In this document: piece by piece, positions 1 to 7,322 of the stretch | Layout: each line of letters starts with the position of its first letter | Numbering within the stretch: the first letter of the stretch is position 1 | From: Faecalicoccus sp. | Lineage (GTDB): Bacteria; Bacillota_I; Bacilli_A; Erysipelotrichales; Erysipelotrichaceae | DNA: 23,992 nucleotides | Assembly: GCA_017941505.1 (NCBI GenBank) | Contig: JAGAWH010000187.1 | Coordinates: forward strand, 1 to 23,992 | Direction of reading: 5' to 3' | Notes under the pieces: model-generated | The model's input: the letters and a program-made list of their open reading frames with translations, nothing else | Databases searched by the model: none | What the model was told of the DNA's origin: nothing | Position numbers and translations under genes: made by a program

Positions 1-133
1 GTAGGCTCGGAAGTTTTGCTAGCCCCTTCCTTCATCTGGACATCACTGTCTTCCACTTGGGGTTCACTACGCTTGGCGGTAACTACCTGCGGTTGGACTT
101 TCACCAACTAGAGATGTGCCATGCCCGACACAC
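1..133 (-). mobile_element. Group II intron, 5' end (partial, runs off left edge)
   Basis: Read on the minus strand, the segment begins GTGTGTCGGGCATGG at position 133, which fits the group II intron 5' consensus GUGYG. About 25 nt further in is GTTGG-TGAAAGT-CCAAC, a small hairpin with the GUGAAAGUCC-like loop typical of intron domain I. Then come unpaired-looking conserved stretches and no open reading frame. The remaining domains and any intron-encoded reverse transcriptase would lie left of position 1, so class and activity cannot be judged. The boundary at 133/134 is placed from the GUGUG motif. It sits 18 nt past the stop codon of the InlB-repeat gene, directly after that gene's terminator T-run. 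The same orientation as the gene means the intron would be co-transcribed only by terminator read-through. Confidence 0.78.
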
Positions 134-135
134 AG

Positions 136-164
136 AAAAAGAAATTGAGCGCTATTCAATTTCT
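136..164 (-). terminator. Rho-independent terminator of the InlB-repeat gene
   Basis: On the minus strand GAAATTGA and TCAATTTC form an 8-bp perfect stem around a 7-nt loop (arms 156-163 and 141-148), followed by TTTTT at 140-136. The 5' arm and loop overlap the last codons and the TAG stop (152-154) of the gene, so the terminator is partly coding. The intron starts 3 nt after the T-run. Confidence 0.75.
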
Positions 165-931
165 CCGTATTTTCTGAAACGGGCAACAAATACTTTATCG
201 CCAATCGAATTCTTAGGAATAATATCCCGCGGTTTTCCCTTGCGGTCAAACCAGCCTAAAAACTCATGATTCTTTTTCTTTGCCGGCAGCAGCTTGATCT
301 GTTCATCATGAAATGTATAGTAGGCAGGATTAGCTCTTGGATTAAAGCCTCCGTTCATGACATAGGTAATCTTATAATGCTTCACTTCAAAGCGGGCAAA
401 TAATGTCAGATCTTCACGGATCGGATCATCAAAGGAAAAAGCCATCTTATAGTTCACATCATAGTACCAGCCGACAAATTCATATCCGATTTTCATCGGA
501 GATGGAAATGGTTTCAGTTTACCGTCTGCCCCAATCTGCCTTGGTTTGATTTGACCACCGCCGTAGCTTTTAAAGCTTACGGTACATGGCTGTCGATACG
601 ATGCGACAAGCGTAATCGGATGATCCACTGATTCCGGCAGTATATCAATTCTTTTTCCATCCAGCAGCCAGCAGTCAAAAACAGCACCGTTCTTTCTTGC
701 CGGATACAGCTTTTGAACGCCGGATTCTACGGTGACAAACTTTGGATTCCTGCGGGAATTCATCCCGCCCTGGCAGTCATAGGTCACGGGATATAAAATT
801 GGAATCCATTTATCATATAAAGTCATCGTGCTGGGAAGAATGCCTCCCGGATTGATCCTTTTTGTACATTCTTCATCTACATACCATCCCGCAAAATGAT
901 ATCCTTTTCTTTCTTCAAAATTTTCTTCCAT
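152..931 (-). CDS. InlB B-repeat (Listeria-Bacteroides repeat) protein, no export signal
   Basis: The 259-residue protein is made almost wholly of InlB B-repeats (Flg_new type). There are three full units at about residues 48-112, 116-182 and 186-252. Each has a beta-strand with GG, then G-(Y/F)-x-F-x-GW and a closing L-x-A-x-(F/Y). A first unit, residues 10-43, lacks its front half and starts at GYHFAGWY. Such repeats are normally spacers in secreted or wall-anchored Gram-positive proteins. Here there is no signal peptide, membrane segment or LPXTG motif, so the product would stay in the cytosol or is a remnant. The start is supported by AAAGGAAG about 6 nt upstream; the frame stays open upstream without another usable start. 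Unit 2 has CW instead of GW. No sure promoter was seen; the upstream DNA is shared with the divergent tRNA promoter. Biochemical role unknown. Confidence 0.72.
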   Translation of the reverse strand: MEENFEERKGYHFAGWYVDEECTKRINPGGILPSTMTLYDKWIPILYPVTYDCQGGMNSRRNPKFVTVESGVQKLYPARKNGAVFDCWLLDGKRIDILPESVDHPITLVASYRQPCTVSFKSYGGGQIKPRQIGADGKLKPFPSPMKIGYEFVGWYYDVNYKMAFSFDDPIREDLTLFARFEVKHYKITYVMNGGFNPRANPAYYTFHDEQIKLLPAKKKNHEFLGWFDRKGKPRDIIPKNSIGDKVFVARFRKYGEIE

Positions 932-951
932 TTTATACTTCCTTTTTTTCG

Positions 952-980
952 TTGAATTCGTAAATTGAATTTGGTATAAT
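952..980 (+). promoter_or_regulatory. Promoter of tRNA-Arg
   Basis: TTGAAT (952-957) and a perfect TATAAT (975-980) are separated by 17 bp. The predicted start is a few nucleotides before the mature tRNA 5' end at 990. Confidence 0.75.
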
Positions 981-989
981 ACTTGTGCT

Positions 990-1066
990 GTCCCGGTAGC
1001 TCAGCTGGATAGAGCATGCGCCTTCTAAGCGCACGGTCGGGGGTTCGAATCCCTCCCGGGACGCCA
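990..1066 (+). tRNA. tRNA-Arg (anticodon TCT)
   Basis: A complete cloverleaf can be drawn. The acceptor stem is GTCCCGG/CCGGGAC (990-996, 1056-1062), with discriminator G1063 and an encoded CCA at 1064-1066. The D arm contains AGCTCAGCTGGATAGAGC. The anticodon stem is TGCGC/GCGCA around loop CTTCTAA, with anticodon TCT at 1024-1026, reading AGA (and AGG by wobble). The T arm is GGGGG-TTCGAAT-CCCTC with one G-U pair. It is a single-gene unit with its own promoter and terminator, divergent from the InlB-repeat gene. Confidence 0.97.
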
Positions 1067-1076
1067 CTTTGATTTT

Positions 1077-1100
1077 AAAAGCTCGAAAGAGCTTTTTTTT
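1077..1100 (+). terminator. Terminator of tRNA-Arg, probably bidirectional
   Basis: AAAAGCTC-GAAA-GAGCTTTT hairpin with a GNRA-like loop, followed by a run of T to 1100. Read on the minus strand the same hairpin ends in TTTT and lies 3-26 nt past the stop of the phosphodiesterase gene, so it can also close the mutS2 operon. Confidence 0.8.
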
Positions 1101-1102
1101 AT

Positions 1103-1585
1103 TTAATAATCGAAATCCCAATCTTCCTGGAATAAAATCTTCGCATCAATCTTATCACCATCAATGGTAACGATCGCATAACTTCCCGAATATCCGCCTC
1201 TTGGCAGCCAGACAGAACCCGGATTCAACATAAATACACCATCAAGCCACTCGGCCATCACACGATGCGTGTGGCCAAAGAAAACCATATCGCAATGTTT
1301 TTCCTTTGCAATCCGCGCCAGATTCTTACTGCGGTTGGAATAAGAAACCCGATGCGAGTGAACCACATAGATCCGATGACTTCCTGCACTGATGCATACA
1401 TCGTCACGAAACTGTCCCCAGTAATCGTTATTTCCTTTTACTACGATCCATGCAGGATAGCGTCTTGGATCATCCTCCAGGTCGCCGCAATGGACAAAAA
1501 GCTGCGCGTCTCTATATTTTCTCTCCAGAATATTTAAGATATCATTTCTTCCATGAGTGTCGCTTGCCACAACAATTTTCAACAT
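1103..1585 (-). CDS. YfcE/MJ0936-type metallophosphoesterase
   Basis: This 160-residue protein carries the complete calcineurin-like phosphoesterase motif series: D9-x-H11 (SDTHGR), GD at 34-35, GNND at 51-54, a VVHSH segment at 74-78, and GHTH at 104-107 followed by NPGS. These supply the two-metal site. Length and motif spacing match the small YfcE/MJ0936 family, phosphodiesterases tested mainly on artificial substrates; the true substrate is generally unknown. No export signal, so cytosolic. It is the last gene of the cvpA-mutS2-uvrC operon, 12 nt after the VanY-like gene. A cyclic dinucleotide or nucleic-acid fragment substrate would fit the neighbours, but nothing in the sequence shows it. 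Confidence 0.88.
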   Translation of the reverse strand: MLKIVVASDTHGRNDILNILERKYRDAQLFVHCGDLEDDPRRYPAWIVVKGNNDYWGQFRDDVCISAGSHRIYVVHSHRVSYSNRSKNLARIAKEKHCDMVFFGHTHRVMAEWLDGVFMLNPGSVWLPRGGYSGSYAIVTIDGDKIDAKILFQEDWDFDY

Positions 1586-1597
1586 GCTTCTACTCCA

Positions 1598-2638
1598 TTA
1601 TTTTAATTTCTTGCCAAAGCTGGCTTCTTCCATACACTGTGAGGCATTATACATCTGCTTGGCAGTATCCTTCCCCACATAGCGAAGCTCAAATGGCTGA
1701 TAGATATGGCTGGTTAAATCTTCTTTATCCTTTGGATAACGAATCACAAAACCATATTGATAGGCATTATCTTCCAGCCATTCAATTTCCTCTTTGATTT
1801 CATCATCCAGACCTTCGATCACAGGTGAATAATCTTCAGAAATATCACTGCCGTGATTTAAACACTGTTCAATCCACATATCCGCTTTATCGGTAACCAG
1901 CGTATATCCAAGCTGCAGCTCATTGCTGCCGGCAGGAAAACAGATCTTAAGTGTACGGTCTCCATAGACCTCGTCATACCCTGCATACATTTGAATCAAG
2001 GATTCATAGGATGTATATCCCCGCACAAATACCAAATCTCTTGACAACATGGACGAATATGCACTTTGCATCGCAGCCAGATTGGCTTCCAGGCTGGAGC
2101 GGTATTGAATACCCTCTCCCTTTAAATCAGCCGGACTGTATTTATAAACGCTGGTATTCGGATTTAAAAGCACATAAGGAGCAGAAGGATTCGCAACTAA
2201 AGTTAAATCTTCATGAATGAGGACATCATTTTCATAGAATGCGGTTAAATCCAGATAAGAATAATTCTTTAATAAATCTTCAAATGTGTCTCTTGTGATA
2301 TAAGAACGATACTTATTCACAAAATTCACAATATATTCATTTTCTGCATCCTGGGTATTTTTGGCAATCGTATATAATCTTGTATTTCGAATATTAAATC
2401 CCTCAATTTGAATATAGGGGAGAAACTCCTCCGGCTGGATCTGATTGGTAATAATATAATCGATATCATCATCGTCCAGATATTCAAGAATAATTGCCCT
2501 GTTTTCCTCGGTTGTATAAGGATATCTTGCCAAGGGATCATAGCTTTCCGTCATCTTCATAAAACAATATATGAAGACAATCAGGCATGCGACAATCAAT
2601 AAAACCCTTGCCGCAAGTGTCTTTGCATCTAATTTCAC
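1598..2638 (-). CDS. Membrane-anchored VanY/M15-like protein, catalytic residues lost
   Basis: The 346-residue protein has one N-terminal membrane helix (residues 9-28, cytoplasmic side MKLDAK) and an extracytoplasmic body. The C-terminal half follows the VanY/LdcB D,D-carboxypeptidase (peptidase M15B) fold in order: GYTSYES at 207-213 (family SGYRSY), SNELQLGY at 238-245 (family SEHQTGLAVD), YGFVIRYPK at 295-303, and QPFELRYVG at 314-322 (family EPWHxRYVG). Every expected zinc ligand or catalytic residue is replaced: R to T209, H to L241, D to V248, E to Q314, H to E317. The scaffold motifs GY, SYE, QLG, RYPK and LRYVG remain, so this is a maintained domain and not decay. Residues 30-180 are not recognised. 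It is 24 nt after uvrC. A peptidoglycan-binding or regulatory pseudoenzyme is the likeliest role. Confidence 0.75.
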   Translation of the reverse strand: MKLDAKTLAARVLLIVACLIVFIYCFMKMTESYDPLARYPYTTEENRAIILEYLDDDDIDYIITNQIQPEEFLPYIQIEGFNIRNTRLYTIAKNTQDAENEYIVNFVNKYRSYITRDTFEDLLKNYSYLDLTAFYENDVLIHEDLTLVANPSAPYVLLNPNTSVYKYSPADLKGEGIQYRSSLEANLAAMQSAYSSMLSRDLVFVRGYTSYESLIQMYAGYDEVYGDRTLKICFPAGSNELQLGYTLVTDKADMWIEQCLNHGSDISEDYSPVIEGLDDEIKEEIEWLEDNAYQYGFVIRYPKDKEDLTSHIYQPFELRYVGKDTAKQMYNASQCMEEASFGKKLK

Positions 2639-2662
2639 TTTATCTACCTCGAAAACATTATA

Positions 2663-4435
2663 TCATGCTTCTTCATTTTCGTGCAGGCGAGTCCACAGAA
2701 GCTCTGCCTGCTTTGCCGGAAGCACTTCCTGCAGCTCTTCCATAGAAGCTGCCCGTATATTTTTCATGCTCTTAAAATGCCTCATCAATGCCTTTTTTCG
2801 TTTTTCTCCGATACCCTCTACGGTATCCATAATCGATTGGGTCATCGATTTCGAACGTAATTTTTTATGGTATTCCTTGGCAAAACGGTCTACCTCATCC
2901 TGCATCCTTGTCAAAAGAAAGAATAAAGGATCCTGTCTGTCCAGTTCGATCTCCTCTAAATTTTCATTCATCAACATACGGGTATTATGATGGTCATCCT
3001 TTACGAGTCCGGCAATCGGAACCTGCAGCTCCAACATTTCTTTAATCTCTTTAGCCGCCTTGATCTGCTGGATACCGCCATCCACCATCAATAAATCCGG
3101 CATAGGCCTGTCCTCCATCAACAGGCGGTAATACCGCCGATATAATACTTCCTTCATGCTGTCGGCATCCGAGCGATATCCATCCAATCGATAATGCCGA
3201 TATTTATTTTTATTCGGTACACCATCCTCATAGACCACCATGGCACTGACATTAAACGATCCCTGAATATGGGAGTTATCAAACATTTCAATGGTATGGA
3301 TCGGCTGACCAAAGATGTCGGAAAGTTTTCGATTGGCAGCCTCCATCTCCTGATCTTTTCTGAGCGCCAACATAAATTTCTGATCATGCGCCTCTTTGGC
3401 ATTCTTTAATACCATATCCATCAAGGCTTTTTTCTTTCCGCGAACAGGAATTCGCACCTTGGTATCCAGTGCTTCTTCTAAAATATCCACCGGTGTTCCT
3501 TCCGGCACTAAGATCAATTTAGGAACCACATTGTTGCGGTAATACTGCAAAATAAAGCTGATAAAGGCATCCATGCTGTCTTCGTAAATCGGATGAATGG
3601 ATAACTGTCTTTCCAACAACTGGCCGTTTCGCATAAAAAAGCCCTGAAAAGAGATATATCCCTTATCTTCATACCAGCCAAAGGCATCCAATACATCGTT
3701 ATCCTTAAAGTCGATATTCTGTTTTTCCATCACGTGGTCAATTGCCTGCAGTAAATCATAGATCTCCTTTGCCCGTTCAAATTGAAGATTCTCACTGGCT
3801 TTTTCCATATCCGCCTGGAGCCGTTCGATGATTTGACTGGCATCCCCCTGTAAAAAGGAACGGATCTGCCGTCTGTACTTTTCGTTTTCTTCTTTATCAA
3901 TCTCTTTAAAACACGGTCCTAAACATTGATGCATATGGTAGTAGAGGCAGGGCTGCTTAGGCAGATTGCGGCATTTTCGTATCGGAAAGATCGTATTGAT
4001 CAGCTTGACAATATCCCTTGCCGCCTGGGCATTGGGATAGGGTCCGAAATATTCATCTTTACTCCGTTTTTTCTTGACCTGGCGAACCGTTCGTACGGTA
4101 AAGTATTCATCCCTTGTCATCACGATATATGGATAACTTTTATCATCCATAAACATGATGTTGTAAGGTGGCGTATTTTCCTTAATTAAATTAATTTCTA
4201 ACAGTAAGGCTTCCTTTTCGGAGCCTGTCACAATAAATTCAAAATCATATATATGTGAGACTAGCCGGCTGGTCTTATTATCATGAACACCATGAAAATA
4301 ACTGCGGACGCGGTTTTTCAATACCTTCGCTTTTCCTACATACAAGATATTTCCCTTCTGGTCCTTCATGATATAACATCCCGGCTTATCCGGTAATAAT
4401 AACAGTTTATCCTGAAGATGTTCTGATACAGCCAT
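2663..4435 (-). CDS. uvrC: UvrABC excinuclease subunit C
   Basis: UvrC makes the two incisions around DNA lesions in nucleotide excision repair, working with UvrB. The 590-residue length is normal. Domains in order: GIY-YIG nuclease (residues about 14-95, GCYIM then LYVGKAK), Cys-rich linker (C155 to C175), UVR motif (about 203-238) that binds UvrB, RNase H-like C-terminal nuclease (about 370-530), and a tandem helix-hairpin-helix (about 535-590). In the second nuclease D386 (FDNSH) and D452 (MVDGG) are kept. The conserved His of DE-x-H is Asp here (DEVD, D516). The start is supported by AAGGAG, which overlaps the mutS2 stop codon, implying translational coupling. Confidence 0.96.
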   Translation of the reverse strand: MAVSEHLQDKLLLLPDKPGCYIMKDQKGNILYVGKAKVLKNRVRSYFHGVHDNKTSRLVSHIYDFEFIVTGSEKEALLLEINLIKENTPPYNIMFMDDKSYPYIVMTRDEYFTVRTVRQVKKKRSKDEYFGPYPNAQAARDIVKLINTIFPIRKCRNLPKQPCLYYHMHQCLGPCFKEIDKEENEKYRRQIRSFLQGDASQIIERLQADMEKASENLQFERAKEIYDLLQAIDHVMEKQNIDFKDNDVLDAFGWYEDKGYISFQGFFMRNGQLLERQLSIHPIYEDSMDAFISFILQYYRNNVVPKLILVPEGTPVDILEEALDTKVRIPVRGKKKALMDMVLKNAKEAHDQKFMLALRKDQEMEAANRKLSDIFGQPIHTIEMFDNSHIQGSFNVSAMVVYEDGVPNKNKYRHYRLDGYRSDADSMKEVLYRRYYRLLMEDRPMPDLLMVDGGIQQIKAAKEIKEMLELQVPIAGLVKDDHHNTRMLMNENLEEIELDRQDPLFFLLTRMQDEVDRFAKEYHKKLRSKSMTQSIMDTVEGIGEKRKKALMRHFKSMKNIRAASMEELQEVLPAKQAELLWTRLHENEEA

Positions 4436-4446
4436 TTTTTATCTCC

Positions 4447-6756
4447 TTATTTCAATACTACAATGGTAGCGCCAAGTCCCCCTTCACCGGGACCGGCTGC
4501 AGTTTTACTTTTCACGGCAGGGTGCTTATCAAGATCTTTCCATACCGCCGCACGCAGCTTACCGGTTCCCACACCATGAATAATGCGTACCTGCTTCAGA
4601 TTATGGGCTACCGCCTGATCCAGATAATAATCCAGCTCTTTCAAGCCCTCTTCTACGCGGCAGCCGATGATATTGAGCTCCGTAGGTACTCTGGTGAAGA
4701 CCTTATCGGTATGGGCTTTTGAGGATTTTTGAGTAATTCTCGGTTTATGAATCTTTTTCAATTGCGAAAGCTTTACAGTCATTTTCATTCCGTTGGCATC
4801 CACGGTTGCCTGTTTCTTACGCAAATCAATAATAGCACCATGTGAGTTTAAACCTTCAATTAAGACATAATCGCCTACCTGGAAGACTTCATCGGTTTCC
4901 TTTTCTTCCGGTACGACAGCCATAGAATGGATCTGATGTAGAAGCTCGCTTTTTTCATGCATCTTATCGGCATTTCCTGCACGTAATTCACGGATGATTG
5001 CCTGAGCTTCTTCTTCCTTTTCCTCTAACATCGCATTTAAGCGCATTTCGTAGTCTTCATTTAATTCACGATATTTAGATTCCCATTTTTCTTTATCCGC
5101 TGCGGCTTCTTTTTGAATACGGTGCGCCTCTTTGATCAGCTGGTCGAAACGTTCCTTTTGATTTAAAGCCTCATTTTGAAGACGCTCTAAATTCTCTAAT
5201 TCCTTCTGGACGCGGTCCTCGTCTTTTTCCTTTAAGCTCTCGGCATGCTCGATGATACTTTCCTTTAAACGGAACTGGCGGGCAATGGAGAAGGCATAGG
5301 ATGCTCCTGATACACCGGGTATATAACGGTAGGTCGGCATTAAAGTCTCTCTGTCAAATTCCACGCTGGATACAAGAACATGTTTATTGGCCTTTCCGAA
5401 TGCCTTCACGGTGCTGTAGTGCGTACTGGTCAATACTGTACAGCGCTTTTCCATTAAATAGGACAGCACAGCCTCGGCAAGGCAGGCTCCTTCCAGAGGA
5501 TCGGTACCGTTACCCGGTTCATCCAGTAAGACAAAGGCATGCGAATCGCATCTTCGGCAGATTTCGGATATCTTGGAGATATGACCGGAAAAGGTTGATA
5601 AATTATTTTCTATCGATTGATTATCGCCTATATCAAACCACATCGAACGATACAATGGAATGACCGCTCTATGACACAATACCGGAAAACCGGCATGGGA
5701 TAAGGCTATAAATAAACCAATCGTTTTCAGCGTTACGGTTTTACCGCCCATATTCGGACCCGATATCATCAAGCAGTACTGGGATGGGTCTAAGCGATAT
5801 GTATTGGCAACAACTTTCTTTTCATCGATTAACGGATGTCTGGCATATTCTAAGATCAAAGTGTGATCTTTGGTCTGAATCAAAGGAATACATCCATCAA
5901 AGCGAATACACCATCTTGCCTTGGTAAAGGCTGTATCGATGATTGTCATTGTTTCCAGATTGGAAAGAATCTTCATGGACTCTTTTCCGACAGCCGCAGA
6001 TAATTCACGGCATATGCGGTTTTTTTCTTCTTCGATCTCTGAGAGCAGGGATTGAATCTGGTTATTTAACGATACAAAAGAAGAAGGCTCTGCATAATAA
6101 GCCAATCCGCTCTGGGACTGCCCATGGATCATACCGCCAAAAGAATTCTTATCCTGTGCCTTAACAAGGACACATACGCGGCCACCGATGGTCGTTGTCA
6201 TATTTTCCATTAAGCGGGCACTGTTCTGTTTCACAAAAGCTCGGGCATGATTTGTCAAAGATGCTCGAACATCCACCAGCTCGAATGTGAGCTTTCTTAA
6301 TTTTTCGGTGGCATCATCACGTACACTGCCGGACATATCAATCTGATCCTGAATCTTTCGAATCAGAGGATGACAGGGATCCATTGTATCAGCTAAATCT
6401 TTCAACAATTCCTGATCAATATCCCGTAAAGACTGCTTCACCGTGCGGCAGGCTGTTAAAAAAGAGTGAATATCCAGAAGTTCCATCGGCAATAGCGTCA
6501 TCCTCTTGGATGCCTGTTTGACAGGATCCGATACATCCGAACATCCGGACATGTTAAAAATGGCACCTGTTCGCAAATAATCAGCTGCTTCTTTAACCAG
6601 ATCCAATTGTTCCTTAATTCGATTTAAATCATGCATCGGCATCGCCTTTTCAATCTTTTCCTTCGATAAAGAAAAAGATGCATATGCAGATATCTCCTGT
6701 AAAACACGGGAATAATCTAATGCCTGATTTAATTCATCTTTAAAATTCATTTTCAC
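4447..6756 (-). CDS. mutS2: MutS2 family ATPase with Smr domain
   Basis: MutS2 (RqcU) acts on branched DNA and, in Bacillus, splits collided ribosomes. The 769 residues carry the MutS core and ABC ATPase: Walker A GPNMGGKT at 333-340, signature STFSGH near 387-392, and Walker B VLLDEPGNGTDP at 409-420 (most homologues have DELGAGTDP). A coiled coil spans about 505-605, a KOW-like segment about 625-670, and a C-terminal Smr domain about 690-769 with HGVGTG at 727-732. The Smr LDLRG box reads LNIIG, so its acidic and basic residues are absent. The GTG start overlaps the cvpA stop (GTGA) and has AGAGGA 8 nt upstream; the in-frame ATG two codons later is less well spaced. Confidence 0.95.
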   Translation of the reverse strand: MKMNFKDELNQALDYSRVLQEISAYASFSLSKEKIEKAMPMHDLNRIKEQLDLVKEAADYLRTGAIFNMSGCSDVSDPVKQASKRMTLLPMELLDIHSFLTACRTVKQSLRDIDQELLKDLADTMDPCHPLIRKIQDQIDMSGSVRDDATEKLRKLTFELVDVRASLTNHARAFVKQNSARLMENMTTTIGGRVCVLVKAQDKNSFGGMIHGQSQSGLAYYAEPSSFVSLNNQIQSLLSEIEEEKNRICRELSAAVGKESMKILSNLETMTIIDTAFTKARWCIRFDGCIPLIQTKDHTLILEYARHPLIDEKKVVANTYRLDPSQYCLMISGPNMGGKTVTLKTIGLFIALSHAGFPVLCHRAVIPLYRSMWFDIGDNQSIENNLSTFSGHISKISEICRRCDSHAFVLLDEPGNGTDPLEGACLAEAVLSYLMEKRCTVLTSTHYSTVKAFGKANKHVLVSSVEFDRETLMPTYRYIPGVSGASYAFSIARQFRLKESIIEHAESLKEKDEDRVQKELENLERLQNEALNQKERFDQLIKEAHRIQKEAAADKEKWESKYRELNEDYEMRLNAMLEEKEEEAQAIIRELRAGNADKMHEKSELLHQIHSMAVVPEEKETDEVFQVGDYVLIEGLNSHGAIIDLRKKQATVDANGMKMTVKLSQLKKIHKPRITQKSSKAHTDKVFTRVPTELNIIGCRVEEGLKELDYYLDQAVAHNLKQVRIIHGVGTGKLRAAVWKDLDKHPAVKSKTAAGPGEGGLGATIVVLK

Positions 6757-7259
6757 AAATGTATTCCTCTTTCCTGAAAAAACTGCAATATGACTTGAAT
6801 ATCTATATAACGTAAAATACTGTTATTGATGAAAGCTTCTCCATTGGTCACAATCCCCAGTTTTAAAAAGAGGGTAACCATATATAAGCTGATAAAAACT
6901 AAAACTGCACCTAGTACAACGCCAGATAAACGGTTGATCAAAGACAATCCCGGCACTTTATCCACACCCCGTACAAATGTCGCAATACTGCTGTAAACGC
7001 ATCGAATCGTCAATTGTATGATCAAAAACCATAGAATTAAATTCACTGTATCCTTATTGGCAGCTTCCACCTGATACAGAGGATATTTCATATAGAGAAG
7101 ATGTGCTAGATAAAAAGCTCCGGCAATACCGCCTATATTTACACAGACATCTAACAGAAGACGCACGAATCCCTTTCGATATCCGTCCATCAATCCGAAA
7201 AGGACATATCCGATTAATATAAAGTTGTAGATTTGAAAATATTCGCTATGAAGTGTCAT
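6753..7259 (-). CDS. cvpA: CvpA family membrane protein
   Basis: The 168-residue protein has about four hydrophobic helices (roughly residues 9-27, 33-56, 72-95 and 107-133) and the family motif GYRKGF at 26-31 after the first helix. CvpA proteins were first linked to colicin V export. In Bacillota they lie next to mutS2, as here, and their biochemical role is unsettled. It is the first gene of the five-gene minus-strand operon. No Shine-Dalgarno sequence precedes the ATG, and a -10-like TATGATAAAAT ends only 7 nt before it, so the mRNA may be leaderless. There is no other sensible start, because the next Met (residue 25) would delete the first helix. Confidence 0.88.
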   Translation of the reverse strand: MTLHSEYFQIYNFILIGYVLFGLMDGYRKGFVRLLLDVCVNIGGIAGAFYLAHLLYMKYPLYQVEAANKDTVNLILWFLIIQLTIRCVYSSIATFVRGVDKVPGLSLINRLSGVVLGAVLVFISLYMVTLFLKLGIVTNGEAFINNSILRYIDIQVILQFFQERGIHL

Positions 7260-7265
7260 GGACGT

Positions 7266-7276
7266 ATTTTATCATA
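7266..7276 (-). promoter_or_regulatory. cvpA: Probable -10 region of the cvpA-mutS2-uvrC operon
   Basis: On the minus strand the sequence TATGATAAAAT contains two overlapping -10 boxes (TATGAT and TAAAAT), 6-12 nt from the cvpA ATG. No good -35 was found at 16-18 bp spacing, so the call rests on the -10 alone. Confidence 0.4.
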
Positions 7277-7278
7277 TT

Positions 7279-7307
7279 TTGGAAACAAGGTGGAATTATG
7301 TTACACT
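7279..7307 (+). promoter_or_regulatory. rnhC: Promoter of rnhC (extended -10)
   Basis: TTGGAA (7279-7284), 17 bp, then TACACT (7302-7307) with an upstream TG at 7299-7300 making an extended -10. The predicted start near 7314 lies just before the ATG at 7323 and downstream of the alternative ATG at 7233. This supports the shorter protein. Confidence 0.6.
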
Positions 7308-7322
7308 TTGTTGGGTGATGAT

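Noticed and set aside
57..269. Short plus-strand frame at the left edge
   Set aside because: It crosses the antisense of the intron end and of the InlB-repeat gene; no start signals.
933..1121. 62-codon minus-strand frame ending just before the InlB-repeat gene
   Set aside because: It runs antisense through the tRNA-Arg gene and has no ribosome binding site; it is a chance frame.
1598..2638. Vancomycin-resistance-type VanY carboxypeptidase
   Set aside because: All catalytic residues are replaced, and no vanHAX or vanRS neighbours exist, so a resistance function is not supported.
7233..7322. Longer start for RNase HIII
   Set aside because: The extra 30 codons overlap the cvpA start and lie upstream of the extended -10 promoter; the family length fits the ATG at 7323.
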